Source of the DNA: Acidobacteriota bacterium
Lineage (GTDB): Bacteria > Actinomycetota > Acidimicrobiia > Acidimicrobiales > Palsa-688
NCBI GenBank assembly: GCA_028876385.1
Contig: JAGWSF010000026.1
Span: forward strand, 1-37,999
Length of the DNA: 37,999 nucleotides
Direction: 5' to 3'
Position numbers and translations under genes: made by a program. This document shows positions 6,982 through 14,790 of this stretch, one piece after another; the first letter of the stretch is position 1, and each line of letters starts with the position of its first letter. Under the pieces are notes generated by a model. That model was not told the DNA's origin and did not search any database. It saw only the letters and a list, made by a program, of their open reading frames with translations.

Positions 6982-8304
6982 ATGACCACGACCGGGGACA
7001 AGGCCACGCCTGTCCACTTCGACCGCCACGCCCCCGAGTACATCTCGCGCTTCGAGGAGATCACCCATGAACTCCACCGGGAGTGCCCCATCGCGTGGAG
7101 CGATACCTGGGGGGGTCACTGGGTGGCGAGTGGATACAAGGAGGTGTTCGAGCTGGCCCGTCACGGCAGCCTCCTGTCGAACGATCACGACGTGCACCAC
7201 GAGCGCCAGGGATACCAGGGCATCACCATCCCGAACCCGCCTGGTCGCGATGCCCGGGGCGGGTTCTTGGAGATGGACCCGCCCGAGCAGCGGGACTGGC
7301 GCCGGGCCATCGACCCCTACCTTTCACCGGCCGCGGTCAACCGCTGGAAGCCCATGGTCGATGACCTGACCCGGGCGTGTATCGACGAGCGCATCGAGAT
7401 CGGGACCATCGACTTCGTGGACCATCTGGCCAACATCGTGCCGGCCGTCGCGACCCTCGCCCTCATGGGGCTACCCCTGGTGGACTGGACCATCTACTGC
7501 GAACCAGCGCACGCCCAGGTCTACACGCGACCTGACTCGCCCGACATCCTCAGGGTGGTGGAGATGAGCAGGCTCACTCAGCAGAAGCTGCTCGAGGGCA
7601 TCCAGGCCTGCCGGCTCCAGCCCCGGCCCGGGATGATCCAAGGTCTCGTCGAGGCCCAGATCCTGGGGGCGTCGGCCTCCGACTCCGACATCCGCGACAC
7701 TCTGGGCCTGCTCATCGGCGGCGGGTTCGACACCACCACTGCGCTCACCGCCCACAGCCTCGAGTGGCTGAGCGAACACCCCGACGACCGGGCCCGGCTC
7801 CGCGCTGAACTGCCCGACCTGATCGACGTGGCCACCGAGGAGTTCCTGCGCTTCTACACCCCCGCCCCCGGTGACGGCCGCACGGTCACCTGCAGCTACG
7901 AGGTCTCCGGGAAGCACCTCGAGGAAGGCGACCGCCTGTGGCTGTCGTGGGCCATGGCCAACCGGGACCCGGCGGTGTTCGAGGAACCGGACGTGGTCAA
8001 GATCGACCGCCGCCACAACCGCCACACCAGCTTCGGGTTGGGGGTACACCGCTGCATCGGGTCGAACGTGGCCCGCGCCGTGTTCAAGTCGATGCTGGCG
8101 GCGGTGCTGGAACGCCTCCCGGACTACGTGTGTGACCCCGGAGGAGCCGTCCACTACGACACCATCGGGGTCATCAACGGCATGAAGCACCTACCCGCCA
8201 CCTTCACCCCCGGGCCCCGCCTCGGAGCGGGCCTGGACGAGACCATCGCCCACTGGCAGCGGGTCATCGACGACGAGGGCCTGGCCCGCCCGGTCACGCG
8301 ATAG
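6982..8304 (+). CDS. Cytochrome P450
   Basis: This 440-residue class I P450 has all landmarks: the I-helix LLIGGGFDTTTA (residues 243-254), the ExxR motif E287-R290 in TEEFLRF, and the haem loop SFGLGVHRCIG with axial Cys358. It would hydroxylate a hydrophobic substrate using the adjacent ferredoxin. AGGAGG lies before ATG 6982. The neighbouring crotonase and thiolase-like genes suggest a lipid, terpene or steroid substrate, but subfamily and substrate cannot be assigned by eye. Confidence 0.95.
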   Translation: MTTTGDKATPVHFDRHAPEYISRFEEITHELHRECPIAWSDTWGGHWVASGYKEVFELARHGSLLSNDHDVHHERQGYQGITIPNPPGRDARGGFLEMDPPEQRDWRRAIDPYLSPAAVNRWKPMVDDLTRACIDERIEIGTIDFVDHLANIVPAVATLALMGLPLVDWTIYCEPAHAQVYTRPDSPDILRVVEMSRLTQQKLLEGIQACRLQPRPGMIQGLVEAQILGASASDSDIRDTLGLLIGGGFDTTTALTAHSLEWLSEHPDDRARLRAELPDLIDVATEEFLRFYTPAPGDGRTVTCSYEVSGKHLEEGDRLWLSWAMANRDPAVFEEPDVVKIDRRHNRHTSFGLGVHRCIGSNVARAVFKSMLAAVLERLPDYVCDPGGAVHYDTIGVINGMKHLPATFTPGPRLGAGLDETIAHWQRVIDDEGLARPVTR

Positions 8305-8406
8305 CGGGCCGAGCCCTTGGCTCCCCCGGCAGTGGGACCCCTCGCCGCCGGCCCGGCCGGGGGGTGGCGGTCAAGTGCGACGCGGCAATATCCGATTCAA
8401 AGGACA

Positions 8407-10281
8407 ATGGCCTACGAAAGGGACGGCGGCGCTGGCGCCCCGGAAGCTGCGGGCAGCCGCGGCGCGGGCGGGATCATGGACTTCCTCAGCGATTTCCGCA
8501 GCGCCACCGGAGCCTCGGCTCACAACCCACCCGATGACGACCAGCCGGCCAAGGCCCCCGGTGGCCCACCCGGGCCCCCGATTTCTCCGCCTTTCCCGCC
8601 ACCCCCCGCCGGGCGCTACTCCCCCGAAGCGCTGACCTCCCCCGGAGCGCTGCCCTCCCCCGAAGCACAGCCTTCCCCCGGAGCGCGCTTTGCTGCCGAC
8701 GGGGACCCGCACCCGGGTGGAGAGGCTCGGCCCTCTGGGGCGCCCCAACCCCCGGGATATCCCCCACCGGAATGGGGAGGCAGCTGGGACCCTTGGGCGT
8801 CCCCACCACTAGGGACTTCTCCGACGACGGCGGGGGGGACCAACGGATGGGCCCCGCCATCGCCGCCGCGTCGGTCCTTGCGCCGCCGGTTGGTCGCCGC
8901 TGCGGCCGCGGTGGCCGTGGTCGGAGGCGGTGCGGCGGTGGCCGTTACCCGCTCGAAATCGGCGCCCGGCTACCCCCACCAGTGGGATTCCCGGGTTGCG
9001 TCAATTGCCCAGTTCGTACAGCAGGCCCGGGGTTTGGCCTGGAAGCATCCGGTGAAGGTCGAGTTCCTGCCACCCGCCCGCTTCACCGCCGCCATTTCCG
9101 CCAAGTCGGGCGGGACCTCCGACACGGCTGACGCCCAGAGCTACATGGAGGCGCTGCGCGCCATCGGCGTGGTCTCCGGCCAACCGGACATGGCCCGGGC
9201 GGCTCAGACCTTCGCCAACAACGACGTGGTGGGACTGTACGTGGCCACCGACAAGACGGTGTACGTGGAGGGGGACCAGCTGACCCCTTACGTCCGCGTG
9301 ACGCTGGCCCACGAGCTGACCCACGCCCTGCAGGACCAGTACTTCAACCTGGTCACGATGCGCAAGGGTCACGCCGACGACGACGGCGCGGTGACGGCCC
9401 TAATAGAAGGCGACGCGGTCCGCATCCAGGACGACTACGAGCGCACCCTGTCAGCCGCCGACCAGCAGCTGTACGCCTCCGAGCAGTCGTCGACGTCGTC
9501 GTCGGCCACGGGAGCCAACACCCGCAACTCCGTACCGACCTTCTACCTGGACCAGGCCACGTTCCCCTACGATTTCGGGCCGACCTTCGTGGAGACCCTG
9601 TTCAGCCAGGGCGGCAACCGCCTGGTCGACCAGGCCTTCCGCAGCCCTCCGGTCCTCGACCGCCAGATACTCGACCCGGCCTCGTTCGTCCCGGGAGTTC
9701 CGGTTCCGGCCGTGGCGCCCATCCCTGCACCGCCGGGAGCGAACGTGGTCAACTCCGGGGGGTTCGGGGAGGTGACCCTCTTCGAGATGCTCGCCGATCA
9801 GCTCGGTTACCCGACCGCGCTGCAAGCCGTTCAGGGGTGGACCAACGACAGCTCGGTGGTCTACCGGAAGGGACCTACCGTCTGCGTCGACGTGGAGGTG
9901 CGCGACGACGACGCCCACAGCGGGGCTCTACTGCGGGCCGGCACGGCGTGGGCGGCCCGCATCCCCGGCGCCACCGTTCAGCTGTCGGGTCAGGGTCAGT
10001 CCGTGTCCTTCCATTCCTGTGACCCCGGTCCGGCGTGGAAACCGACTCAGGTGGCATCGGTCGACCCTTACCAGTACCCCGCCTCCCAGTCGGCCCTGGC
10101 CTACCAGTTGATGACCCAGGGCCACCTCGGGTCGACGACCGCCAGCTGCGTGGTCTCGGCCCTGACCGCGGCGCTCGGTCCGGACCGACTCCTGAACGCC
10201 ATCCAGACCAACGACACCAGCTCCCCCGATCTGACCGCCCTGCGCAACGATCTGCCGGTGGTCGTCAGCCGCTGCTCGTGA
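8407..10281 (+). CDS. Membrane-anchored putative zinc metallopeptidase (HExxH) with proline-rich cytoplasmic region
   Basis: The 624-residue protein has a Pro/Ser/Gly-rich N-terminal region, one transmembrane helix at about 158-183 (RRLVAAAAAVAVVGGGAAVA), and an external domain. In that domain H302-E-L-T-H306 in VRVTLAHELTHALQDQ is a gluzincin-type zinc motif, and E334 in ALIEGDA is a plausible third ligand. I know no close characterised homologue. I took ATG 8407 because codons after it are GC-rich at the third position whereas the upstream in-frame stretch (TTG at 8317) is not; AAAGGA lies close before it. ATG 8476 is an alternative. Substrate unknown; the protein would face the cell envelope. 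Confidence 0.75.
   Translation: MAYERDGGAGAPEAAGSRGAGGIMDFLSDFRSATGASAHNPPDDDQPAKAPGGPPGPPISPPFPPPPAGRYSPEALTSPGALPSPEAQPSPGARFAADGDPHPGGEARPSGAPQPPGYPPPEWGGSWDPWASPPLGTSPTTAGGTNGWAPPSPPRRSLRRRLVAAAAAVAVVGGGAAVAVTRSKSAPGYPHQWDSRVASIAQFVQQARGLAWKHPVKVEFLPPARFTAAISAKSGGTSDTADAQSYMEALRAIGVVSGQPDMARAAQTFANNDVVGLYVATDKTVYVEGDQLTPYVRVTLAHELTHALQDQYFNLVTMRKGHADDDGAVTALIEGDAVRIQDDYERTLSAADQQLYASEQSSTSSSATGANTRNSVPTFYLDQATFPYDFGPTFVETLFSQGGNRLVDQAFRSPPVLDRQILDPASFVPGVPVPAVAPIPAPPGANVVNSGGFGEVTLFEMLADQLGYPTALQAVQGWTNDSSVVYRKGPTVCVDVEVRDDDAHSGALLRAGTAWAARIPGATVQLSGQGQSVSFHSCDPGPAWKPTQVASVDPYQYPASQSALAYQLMTQGHLGSTTASCVVSALTAALGPDRLLNAIQTNDTSSPDLTALRNDLPVVVSRCS
8620..8691 (+). repeat. Four tandem 18-bp repeats in the proline-rich region
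   Basis: Units start at 8620, 8638, 8656 and 8674, each tcccccgRagc-like, encoding an S-P-(E/G)-A-x-x hexapeptide. They form a disordered, probably cytoplasmic, linker ahead of the transmembrane helix. Confidence 0.85.
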
Positions 10282-10284
10282 ACA

Positions 10285-10321
10285 GCCGCCCCTCGCGGCC
10301 GGCACCCCGGCGGCCGGCGGC
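10285..10321. terminator. GC-rich hairpin between convergent genes
   Basis: GCCGCC (10285-10290) pairs with GGCGGC (10316-10321), with further GC complementarity inside. It fills the 40-bp gap between the metallopeptidase (+) and exporter (-) stops and probably ends both transcripts. No T-tract is seen. Confidence 0.45.
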
Positions 10322-11902
10322 TCATATGGCGGTCTCGGCGCTGACCGCCACCGCCATCGAGGGTCGCGAGGAGGGAATGTAGCGGGCCACCGCGACCACC
10401 GCCAGCAACAGCACGGTGACGTCCACCAGTGCCCCCAACCGGATACCGCGCACATAGGCCGAGTCGGCCAGCGCCCGGACCCTGGCCGCGGACGGATCGG
10501 GGAGGCGCGACGCCACGGCCGTGGCGCTGCCGATCTGGCTGTAGATGGCGTCCCTGGCCGAACGAGGGAGTTGGCGCAGTGGACCTGCCAGCGCGCTCGA
10601 CACCCCACTCCGATACCGGCTTATGGCCACGTTGCCGATGATGGCCACGCCGAAAGACCCTGACAGCAGCTGCACCGTGGTCCGCAGACCCGACCCCAGC
10701 CCGATCTTGTCGGGGGGCAGGGTGCTCATCACGGCGTTGGAAGCGGGCGCCATGACCAGGCCCATTCCCGAACCGACGAGGGTGAACGCCACAGCCACGG
10801 GCAGAGGGTCGGAGGTGACCCCCAGCGTGGTGTAGATACCGAGGGCCGCCGAGACGAGGAGCATCCCGGCGGTGATGACGGCCCGAAGGCCGAAGCGGGT
10901 GGCCAGGCGGGTGGCGACGTTGGACCCCACGAGGGTTCCGGCCGCCATCGGCAAGAAGCGCAGACCCACCGAGAAGACGCTGGCGCCCTGCACGAACTGG
11001 ATGTACTGGCTGAGAAGGAAGCTGACGCCGAACATGGCGAACATGGCAGCCGCCACGGCGGCGAGGCCGGTGGAGAAGGTCGGGTTCCGGAACAGGTGGA
11101 AGTCCACCATCGGCCGGGCCCGACGCCGGTCGTAGACGACGAAGATCCCGAGCAGGACCGACCCGGCGATCATGCTCCCGACCGTAGAAGCCGAGGTCCA
11201 GCCGTCATCGGGCGCCATGATGAGCCCGTAGGTGATACCGGCCAGGCCCAGGGCCGACAGGGTCACACCGGTCGGGTCGAGGGGGGCCGGATCGGGCGCC
11301 TTGCTCTCGGACACGAAGAAGACGCCCCCGATGATGCCGGCCGCGGCTACCGGAACGTTGATGATGAACACCGACCCCCACCAGAAGTTGTGCAGGAGGA
11401 AGCCGCCGATCAGAGGCCCCGCGGCCGTGCCGATCCCGCTGACCCCCGCCCATATCCCTATGGCCCGCGATCTCTCCCACACCGGGAAGGTCGTGGCGAT
11501 GATGGCCAGGGTGGCCGGCATGAGGAGAGCGGCGCCCAGACCGGTGAGGCACCGGGTGAGGATCAGCAGCCCGGCGCTGTGCACCAGTGCGCAGCCGAGG
11601 GAGCTGAGGCCGAACACCGCGACGCCGGCGAGGAAGACCCGACGGCGCCCCAGGCGATCACCGAGGGCGCCGCCCATGAGCAGCAGCACCGCTTCGGTCA
11701 GAACGAACCCGGCGGCGATCCACTGGACCCCGCTGGCCGAGGGGTGCAGGTCGGTGACCAGGGTGGGCAGCGCCACGTTGAGCACCGTGCCGTCGAGGCT
11801 GATGAGCAGCACGGTGAAGCACATGACGGTCAGGGCCAGCCAACGCCGGGGATCGGCGTCGAGCGGGCAGGTCGAGATCCCGCCGTCTCCCGGGCCGCTC
11901 AC
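10322..11902 (-). CDS. DHA2-family MFS drug exporter (14 TM)
   Basis: This 526-residue polytopic protein matches DHA2 drug:H+ antiporters such as EmrB/QacA. Visible signatures are LDGTVLNVALPTL in helix 1, GDRLGRRRVFLAG (motif A) after helix 2, and GAALLMPATLAI in helix 4. About 14 hydrophobic segments are visible. I chose GTG 11902, 20 bases after the upstream stop, with a G-run before it; the longer frame to 12049 would overlap the beta-lactamase-fold gene. Export of toxic compounds is the family role; the substrate is unknown. It is probably co-transcribed with the two upstream minus-strand genes. Confidence 0.92.
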   Translation of the reverse strand: MSGPGDGGISTCPLDADPRRWLALTVMCFTVLLISLDGTVLNVALPTLVTDLHPSASGVQWIAAGFVLTEAVLLLMGGALGDRLGRRRVFLAGVAVFGLSSLGCALVHSAGLLILTRCLTGLGAALLMPATLAIIATTFPVWERSRAIGIWAGVSGIGTAAGPLIGGFLLHNFWWGSVFIINVPVAAAGIIGGVFFVSESKAPDPAPLDPTGVTLSALGLAGITYGLIMAPDDGWTSASTVGSMIAGSVLLGIFVVYDRRRARPMVDFHLFRNPTFSTGLAAVAAAMFAMFGVSFLLSQYIQFVQGASVFSVGLRFLPMAAGTLVGSNVATRLATRFGLRAVITAGMLLVSAALGIYTTLGVTSDPLPVAVAFTLVGSGMGLVMAPASNAVMSTLPPDKIGLGSGLRTTVQLLSGSFGVAIIGNVAISRYRSGVSSALAGPLRQLPRSARDAIYSQIGSATAVASRLPDPSAARVRALADSAYVRGIRLGALVDVTVLLLAVVAVARYIPSSRPSMAVAVSAETAI

Positions 11903-11922
11903 GCGGGCCGGCCCCCCGACGG

Positions 11923-13422
11923 TCAAGGACCGAGGGTCACCCAGGCGTCGACCGAGATGGGCTCGATAGCCGCCTCCTCGATCGGGTCCGAGGGACCCCC
12001 CTGGACCAACGCCGCGATGAGGTAGTTGCGGCCGTCGGCTTTGATCCAACCGATGGCGTTGTGAGCGCCGACGTCGGGTATGCGTCCGGTCTTGACCGCC
12101 TGCACCCCGCTTTCGGGTGGCCCGACGTTGATACCGAATATCTGGCTTAGCTCCACGTTCTTCAGCAGGTTCAACCCGAACAGCCGGTACGGGTTGGTCA
12201 GGAAGCGGTTGGGAGTGGCGTAGATGTTCAGCAGCGTCAGCTGGTCAGTGGCCGAGCTGGTGGACAGGCCCCAGTTGGTGTACACGAAGCTGTTGGTCAG
12301 ACCGATGGTGGCGTCCCAGGCCTGTATGGCGTTGGCCCCCCCGACCTCGTCGAAGAGAGCCTGACCCGCCGAGTTGTCGCTGATCTCGATCATGGCGGTG
12401 GCTTCGCTGATCTCGGTCGGGGTCAGCCAGCGGCCCTGAGCCTGGGCTTCCGACAGCAGGGTGCCGAGAATCTGGACCTTGACGGTGCTCCCGAGGACCA
12501 GTGACAGGCCCGGGTTGTAGGTGTACACCTCGCCGGTGTTGAGGTCCTCTACGGCTGCGGTCACCGTCTCGGGGAAGGTCTTGATGTAGGCCAGCAGATC
12601 GGGCCAGAAAGGCGTACTGGCCGGTCCCCGAGTGGCGATCCAGTAGCCGCCGCCCCCCGACGCGGCGATCCCCACGGCGGGGCTCCCGACCGGGGTGGGC
12701 GCCGCCGAGCCGTGGTTGACGGCGTCGCCGAAGGGGTAGACGGCCCCGTCCTGGCCGACCAGCCAGTAGCCGCCCCCGTCGGTGGTGGTCGCCATGCCCA
12801 CGATCGGCGCCGATATGGCGCGACCGCCGGTGGAGCCGTAGAAGTGGGCGTCGCCGAAGGCGAACACGCCGCCGTCCCCGGCGACCAACCAGTACCCCCC
12901 GCCGTCGGGGGTGGCCGCCATGGCGACTATGGGACTGGCCAGGGGCACCCCGCCGGTGGAGCCGTAGAAGTGGGCCGAGCCGAACGAGAACACCCCGCCG
13001 TCACTGGCCACCAACCAGTACCCCGCCCCGCCCGGACCGGCCGCCATCCCCACCACCGGCTGGACCAGAGGCACGCCCCCCGTGGAGCCGTAGAAGGACG
13101 CATCCCCGAAGCTGAACACGCCGCCGTCCGAGCCGACGAGCCAGTAACCATTGTGGTCCGACGTGGCCGCAATCCCCACGGTACGAGCGTTGAGGGTGAT
13201 CCCGTTGAGGGACCCGAGGGAGGCGGTGCCGTAGCCGTAGACGTTCCCCGCCGACACCGATCTGGCCCCGACCGGGCTACCCACGTCCTGGGCCGACACC
13301 CCGGGCGAGGTCTGGGCGGTCGCGACGCTGGCTTCAGGCGTCAGGGTCAAGGTCAGGGTCCCAGAAGCAGCCAGCACCGACGACACAACCAGTCTTGCCG
13401 CCTTATCGGGCCCCAGCCGCAT
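11923..13422 (-). CDS. Secreted class A beta-lactamase-fold serine hydrolase with N-terminal GYWLV repeats
   Basis: This 499-residue protein starts with a signal peptide (RLVVSSVLAASGTLTLTL). Four full 42-residue repeats and one partial follow (about residues 91-265), then a class A beta-lactamase/transpeptidase fold. The three active-site motifs are present: S312-x-x-K315 in GSTVKVQ, S348-D-N350 in EISDNSAG, and K444-T-G446 in VKTGRI. No glutamate corresponding to Glu166 of the omega loop is evident; the expected region reads YTNWGLST. Deacylation may thus be poor, favouring a penicillin-binding or regulatory role over resistance. I chose ATG 13422, with GGGGG just upstream. Repeats precede the enzyme here, unlike in the VanY-like gene. 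Confidence 0.85.
   Translation of the reverse strand: MRLGPDKAARLVVSSVLAASGTLTLTLTPEASVATAQTSPGVSAQDVGSPVGARSVSAGNVYGYGTASLGSLNGITLNARTVGIAATSDHNGYWLVGSDGGVFSFGDASFYGSTGGVPLVQPVVGMAAGPGGAGYWLVASDGGVFSFGSAHFYGSTGGVPLASPIVAMAATPDGGGYWLVAGDGGVFAFGDAHFYGSTGGRAISAPIVGMATTTDGGGYWLVGQDGAVYPFGDAVNHGSAAPTPVGSPAVGIAASGGGGYWIATRGPASTPFWPDLLAYIKTFPETVTAAVEDLNTGEVYTYNPGLSLVLGSTVKVQILGTLLSEAQAQGRWLTPTEISEATAMIEISDNSAGQALFDEVGGANAIQAWDATIGLTNSFVYTNWGLSTSSATDQLTLLNIYATPNRFLTNPYRLFGLNLLKNVELSQIFGINVGPPESGVQAVKTGRIPDVGAHNAIGWIKADGRNYLIAALVQGGPSDPIEEAAIEPISVDAWVTLGP
12628..13152 (-). repeat. 126-bp repeat array (GYWLV/GVFSFGDA type), 4 units plus a partial
   Basis: Reading on minus, units start at 13152 and 13026 and continue at about 126-bp spacing, each encoding GYWLVxSDGGVFSFGDAxFYGSTGG-like sequence. 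The fourth unit is divergent (VGQDGAVYPFGDAVNHGS) and a final GYWIATR ends the array. Confidence 0.92.
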
Positions 13423-13505
13423 CCAAACCCCCAGCGTGAAGACGTCGACCCGCGCCTCGGACCGACAGATGCTGGAGCATAACGGAAGGATCCGACACCG
13501 GGCCT

Positions 13506-13555
13506 CGCGGCCGGCCGCGGATTCCGGCGGCGGCGGCCGGCGGCCGGCGGCCCGG
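13506..13555. repeat. Palindrome and GC-only repeat block between minus-strand genes
   Basis: A perfect 14-bp palindrome CGCGGCCGGCCGCG (13506-13519) is followed by iterated GGCGGCCGGCGGC units. The same GGCGGCCGGCGGC string appears at the end of the exporter gene near 10308-10321. It may end transcription of the polytopic membrane protein gene or be a dispersed extragenic element. Confidence 0.45.
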
Positions 13556-13581
13556 ACCAAGTCCGTCGGTCGGCTGGGAGC

Positions 13582-14625
13582 TCATCCGGCGGTCACCGCG
13601 CTCGGTACGTCACCTGCGGGCACGACCAGCGAGGCGGCGACGAGAGGGCGGCGCAGCTTCCAGATGAAGGCATCGAAGAAGAAATGGATCGCGCCGATGG
13701 TGAGGACCGCAACGGTCAGCACGGCCGGTGCGACAACCCAGTAGAGGACGCCGAACATGGCCCCCACGACGGCCGTGTAGGAGCCGAAGAAGACCAGCCG
13801 CCCGTGAGGGCGTCTCACCAATCGACCCAGCAGGCCGGCGTGAACCCGCTCCGAGCCCACCGACCGGCCGACGATCACGAAGTACTCGATCGAATGAGAA
13901 GCCACGAACCCCACGACGGCGGCGACCGGGTCGACGAAAGCCAGCGCGAACAGGGCCCCCGTAGAGGCCAGGTACAGCGATTTGGCCGGGTTGGCCCGAT
14001 CCCCGAGGTGGCGTTGGCGACGCAGCCACGTCGACGTCAGCCAGACGGCCGCGCCCGCCGCCAGGAGAAGAGCGACGCGTGCCTCGGGCACCATGCGGGT
14101 CAGCATGCGGGCCGCCTGGGCATCGACGCTCTGGCTGGCCAGACGGTCCAGTACCCGCCCGAGCCGCCCGCTGACCGCGACCCAAAGGAGCGGGACGAGG
14201 AACCAGGCCACCAGCAAGGCCCGCTCGACCCCGGCCTGGCCTTCGCCCGCCTTGCGCCCGTACATGCGGCCCATCCCGTATCGCTGCATGAGGATGTGCT
14301 CCAGGTTCCACAAGCCGCCCACCACCGCGACCAGGGTCATGCTCAGATGGGTGGCCAGCAGCACCGCCAGCAAAGCCGCCACCGGGAACCAGATGAAGGT
14401 ACGGCGGTGCGTGGCCAGGCGCCACGGGCTGGCGTAGACCAGCGGAAAGGTGAGGGGCTGGTGGGCGAACGAGACGAACATGACTGCGGCGAACAGGATG
14501 CGCAGGGGCTGCGGCCGACCGTCCACCACGTGGGCGAGCACGGCGAACGGCACCCAGCTGAGGGCCACTGCCACGTCGGCCACCGGATTAACGATCCACT
14601 GCGCCGGGCGGCCCACGGACGACAT
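13582..14625 (-). CDS. Polytopic membrane protein of unknown function
   Basis: This 347-residue protein has about eight to nine hydrophobic segments. Notable conserved-looking polar positions inside the membrane regions are GLWNLEHILMQRYGMGRMYG, FVASHSIEYFVIVGR and the C-terminal GAIHFFFDAFIWKLRRP. The spaced His/Glu residues (NLEH, SHSIEY, IHFFFD) suggest an integral-membrane metal-dependent enzyme, but I do not recognise the family. ATG 14625 has no clear Shine-Dalgarno. It is the first of three minus-strand genes running to the exporter. Confidence 0.75.
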   Translation of the reverse strand: MSSVGRPAQWIVNPVADVAVALSWVPFAVLAHVVDGRPQPLRILFAAVMFVSFAHQPLTFPLVYASPWRLATHRRTFIWFPVAALLAVLLATHLSMTLVAVVGGLWNLEHILMQRYGMGRMYGRKAGEGQAGVERALLVAWFLVPLLWVAVSGRLGRVLDRLASQSVDAQAARMLTRMVPEARVALLLAAGAAVWLTSTWLRRQRHLGDRANPAKSLYLASTGALFALAFVDPVAAVVGFVASHSIEYFVIVGRSVGSERVHAGLLGRLVRRPHGRLVFFGSYTAVVGAMFGVLYWVVAPAVLTVAVLTIGAIHFFFDAFIWKLRRPLVAASLVVPAGDVPSAVTAG

Positions 14626-14730
14626 TTTAGAAGAGTCGAACCGGGTGGGCGCCGGGGCGGGGGGTGCAGTTACCTCTTCGGCCCCTTACTGTGCAGCGTG
14701 ACACGACGCCAACTCCGAGGGGGAAGTCAC

Positions 14731-14762
14731 TTGACCACAGAGCCTCAATTGTCCACAGAGCC
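14731..14762 (+). repeat. Direct repeat TTGWCCACAGAGCC upstream of the MDR gene, DnaA-box-like
   Basis: TTGACCACAGAGCC (14731-14744) and TTGTCCACAGAGCC (14749-14762) differ at one base and are 18 bp apart. TTGTCCACA is the preferred DnaA box of high-GC actinobacteria. The pair lies in the 165-bp divergent region before the oxidoreductase gene, so it may equally be a regulator site. Confidence 0.45.
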
Positions 14763-14790
14763 GAGCCGGTTCGGGTACCGGTAGCCGGGG

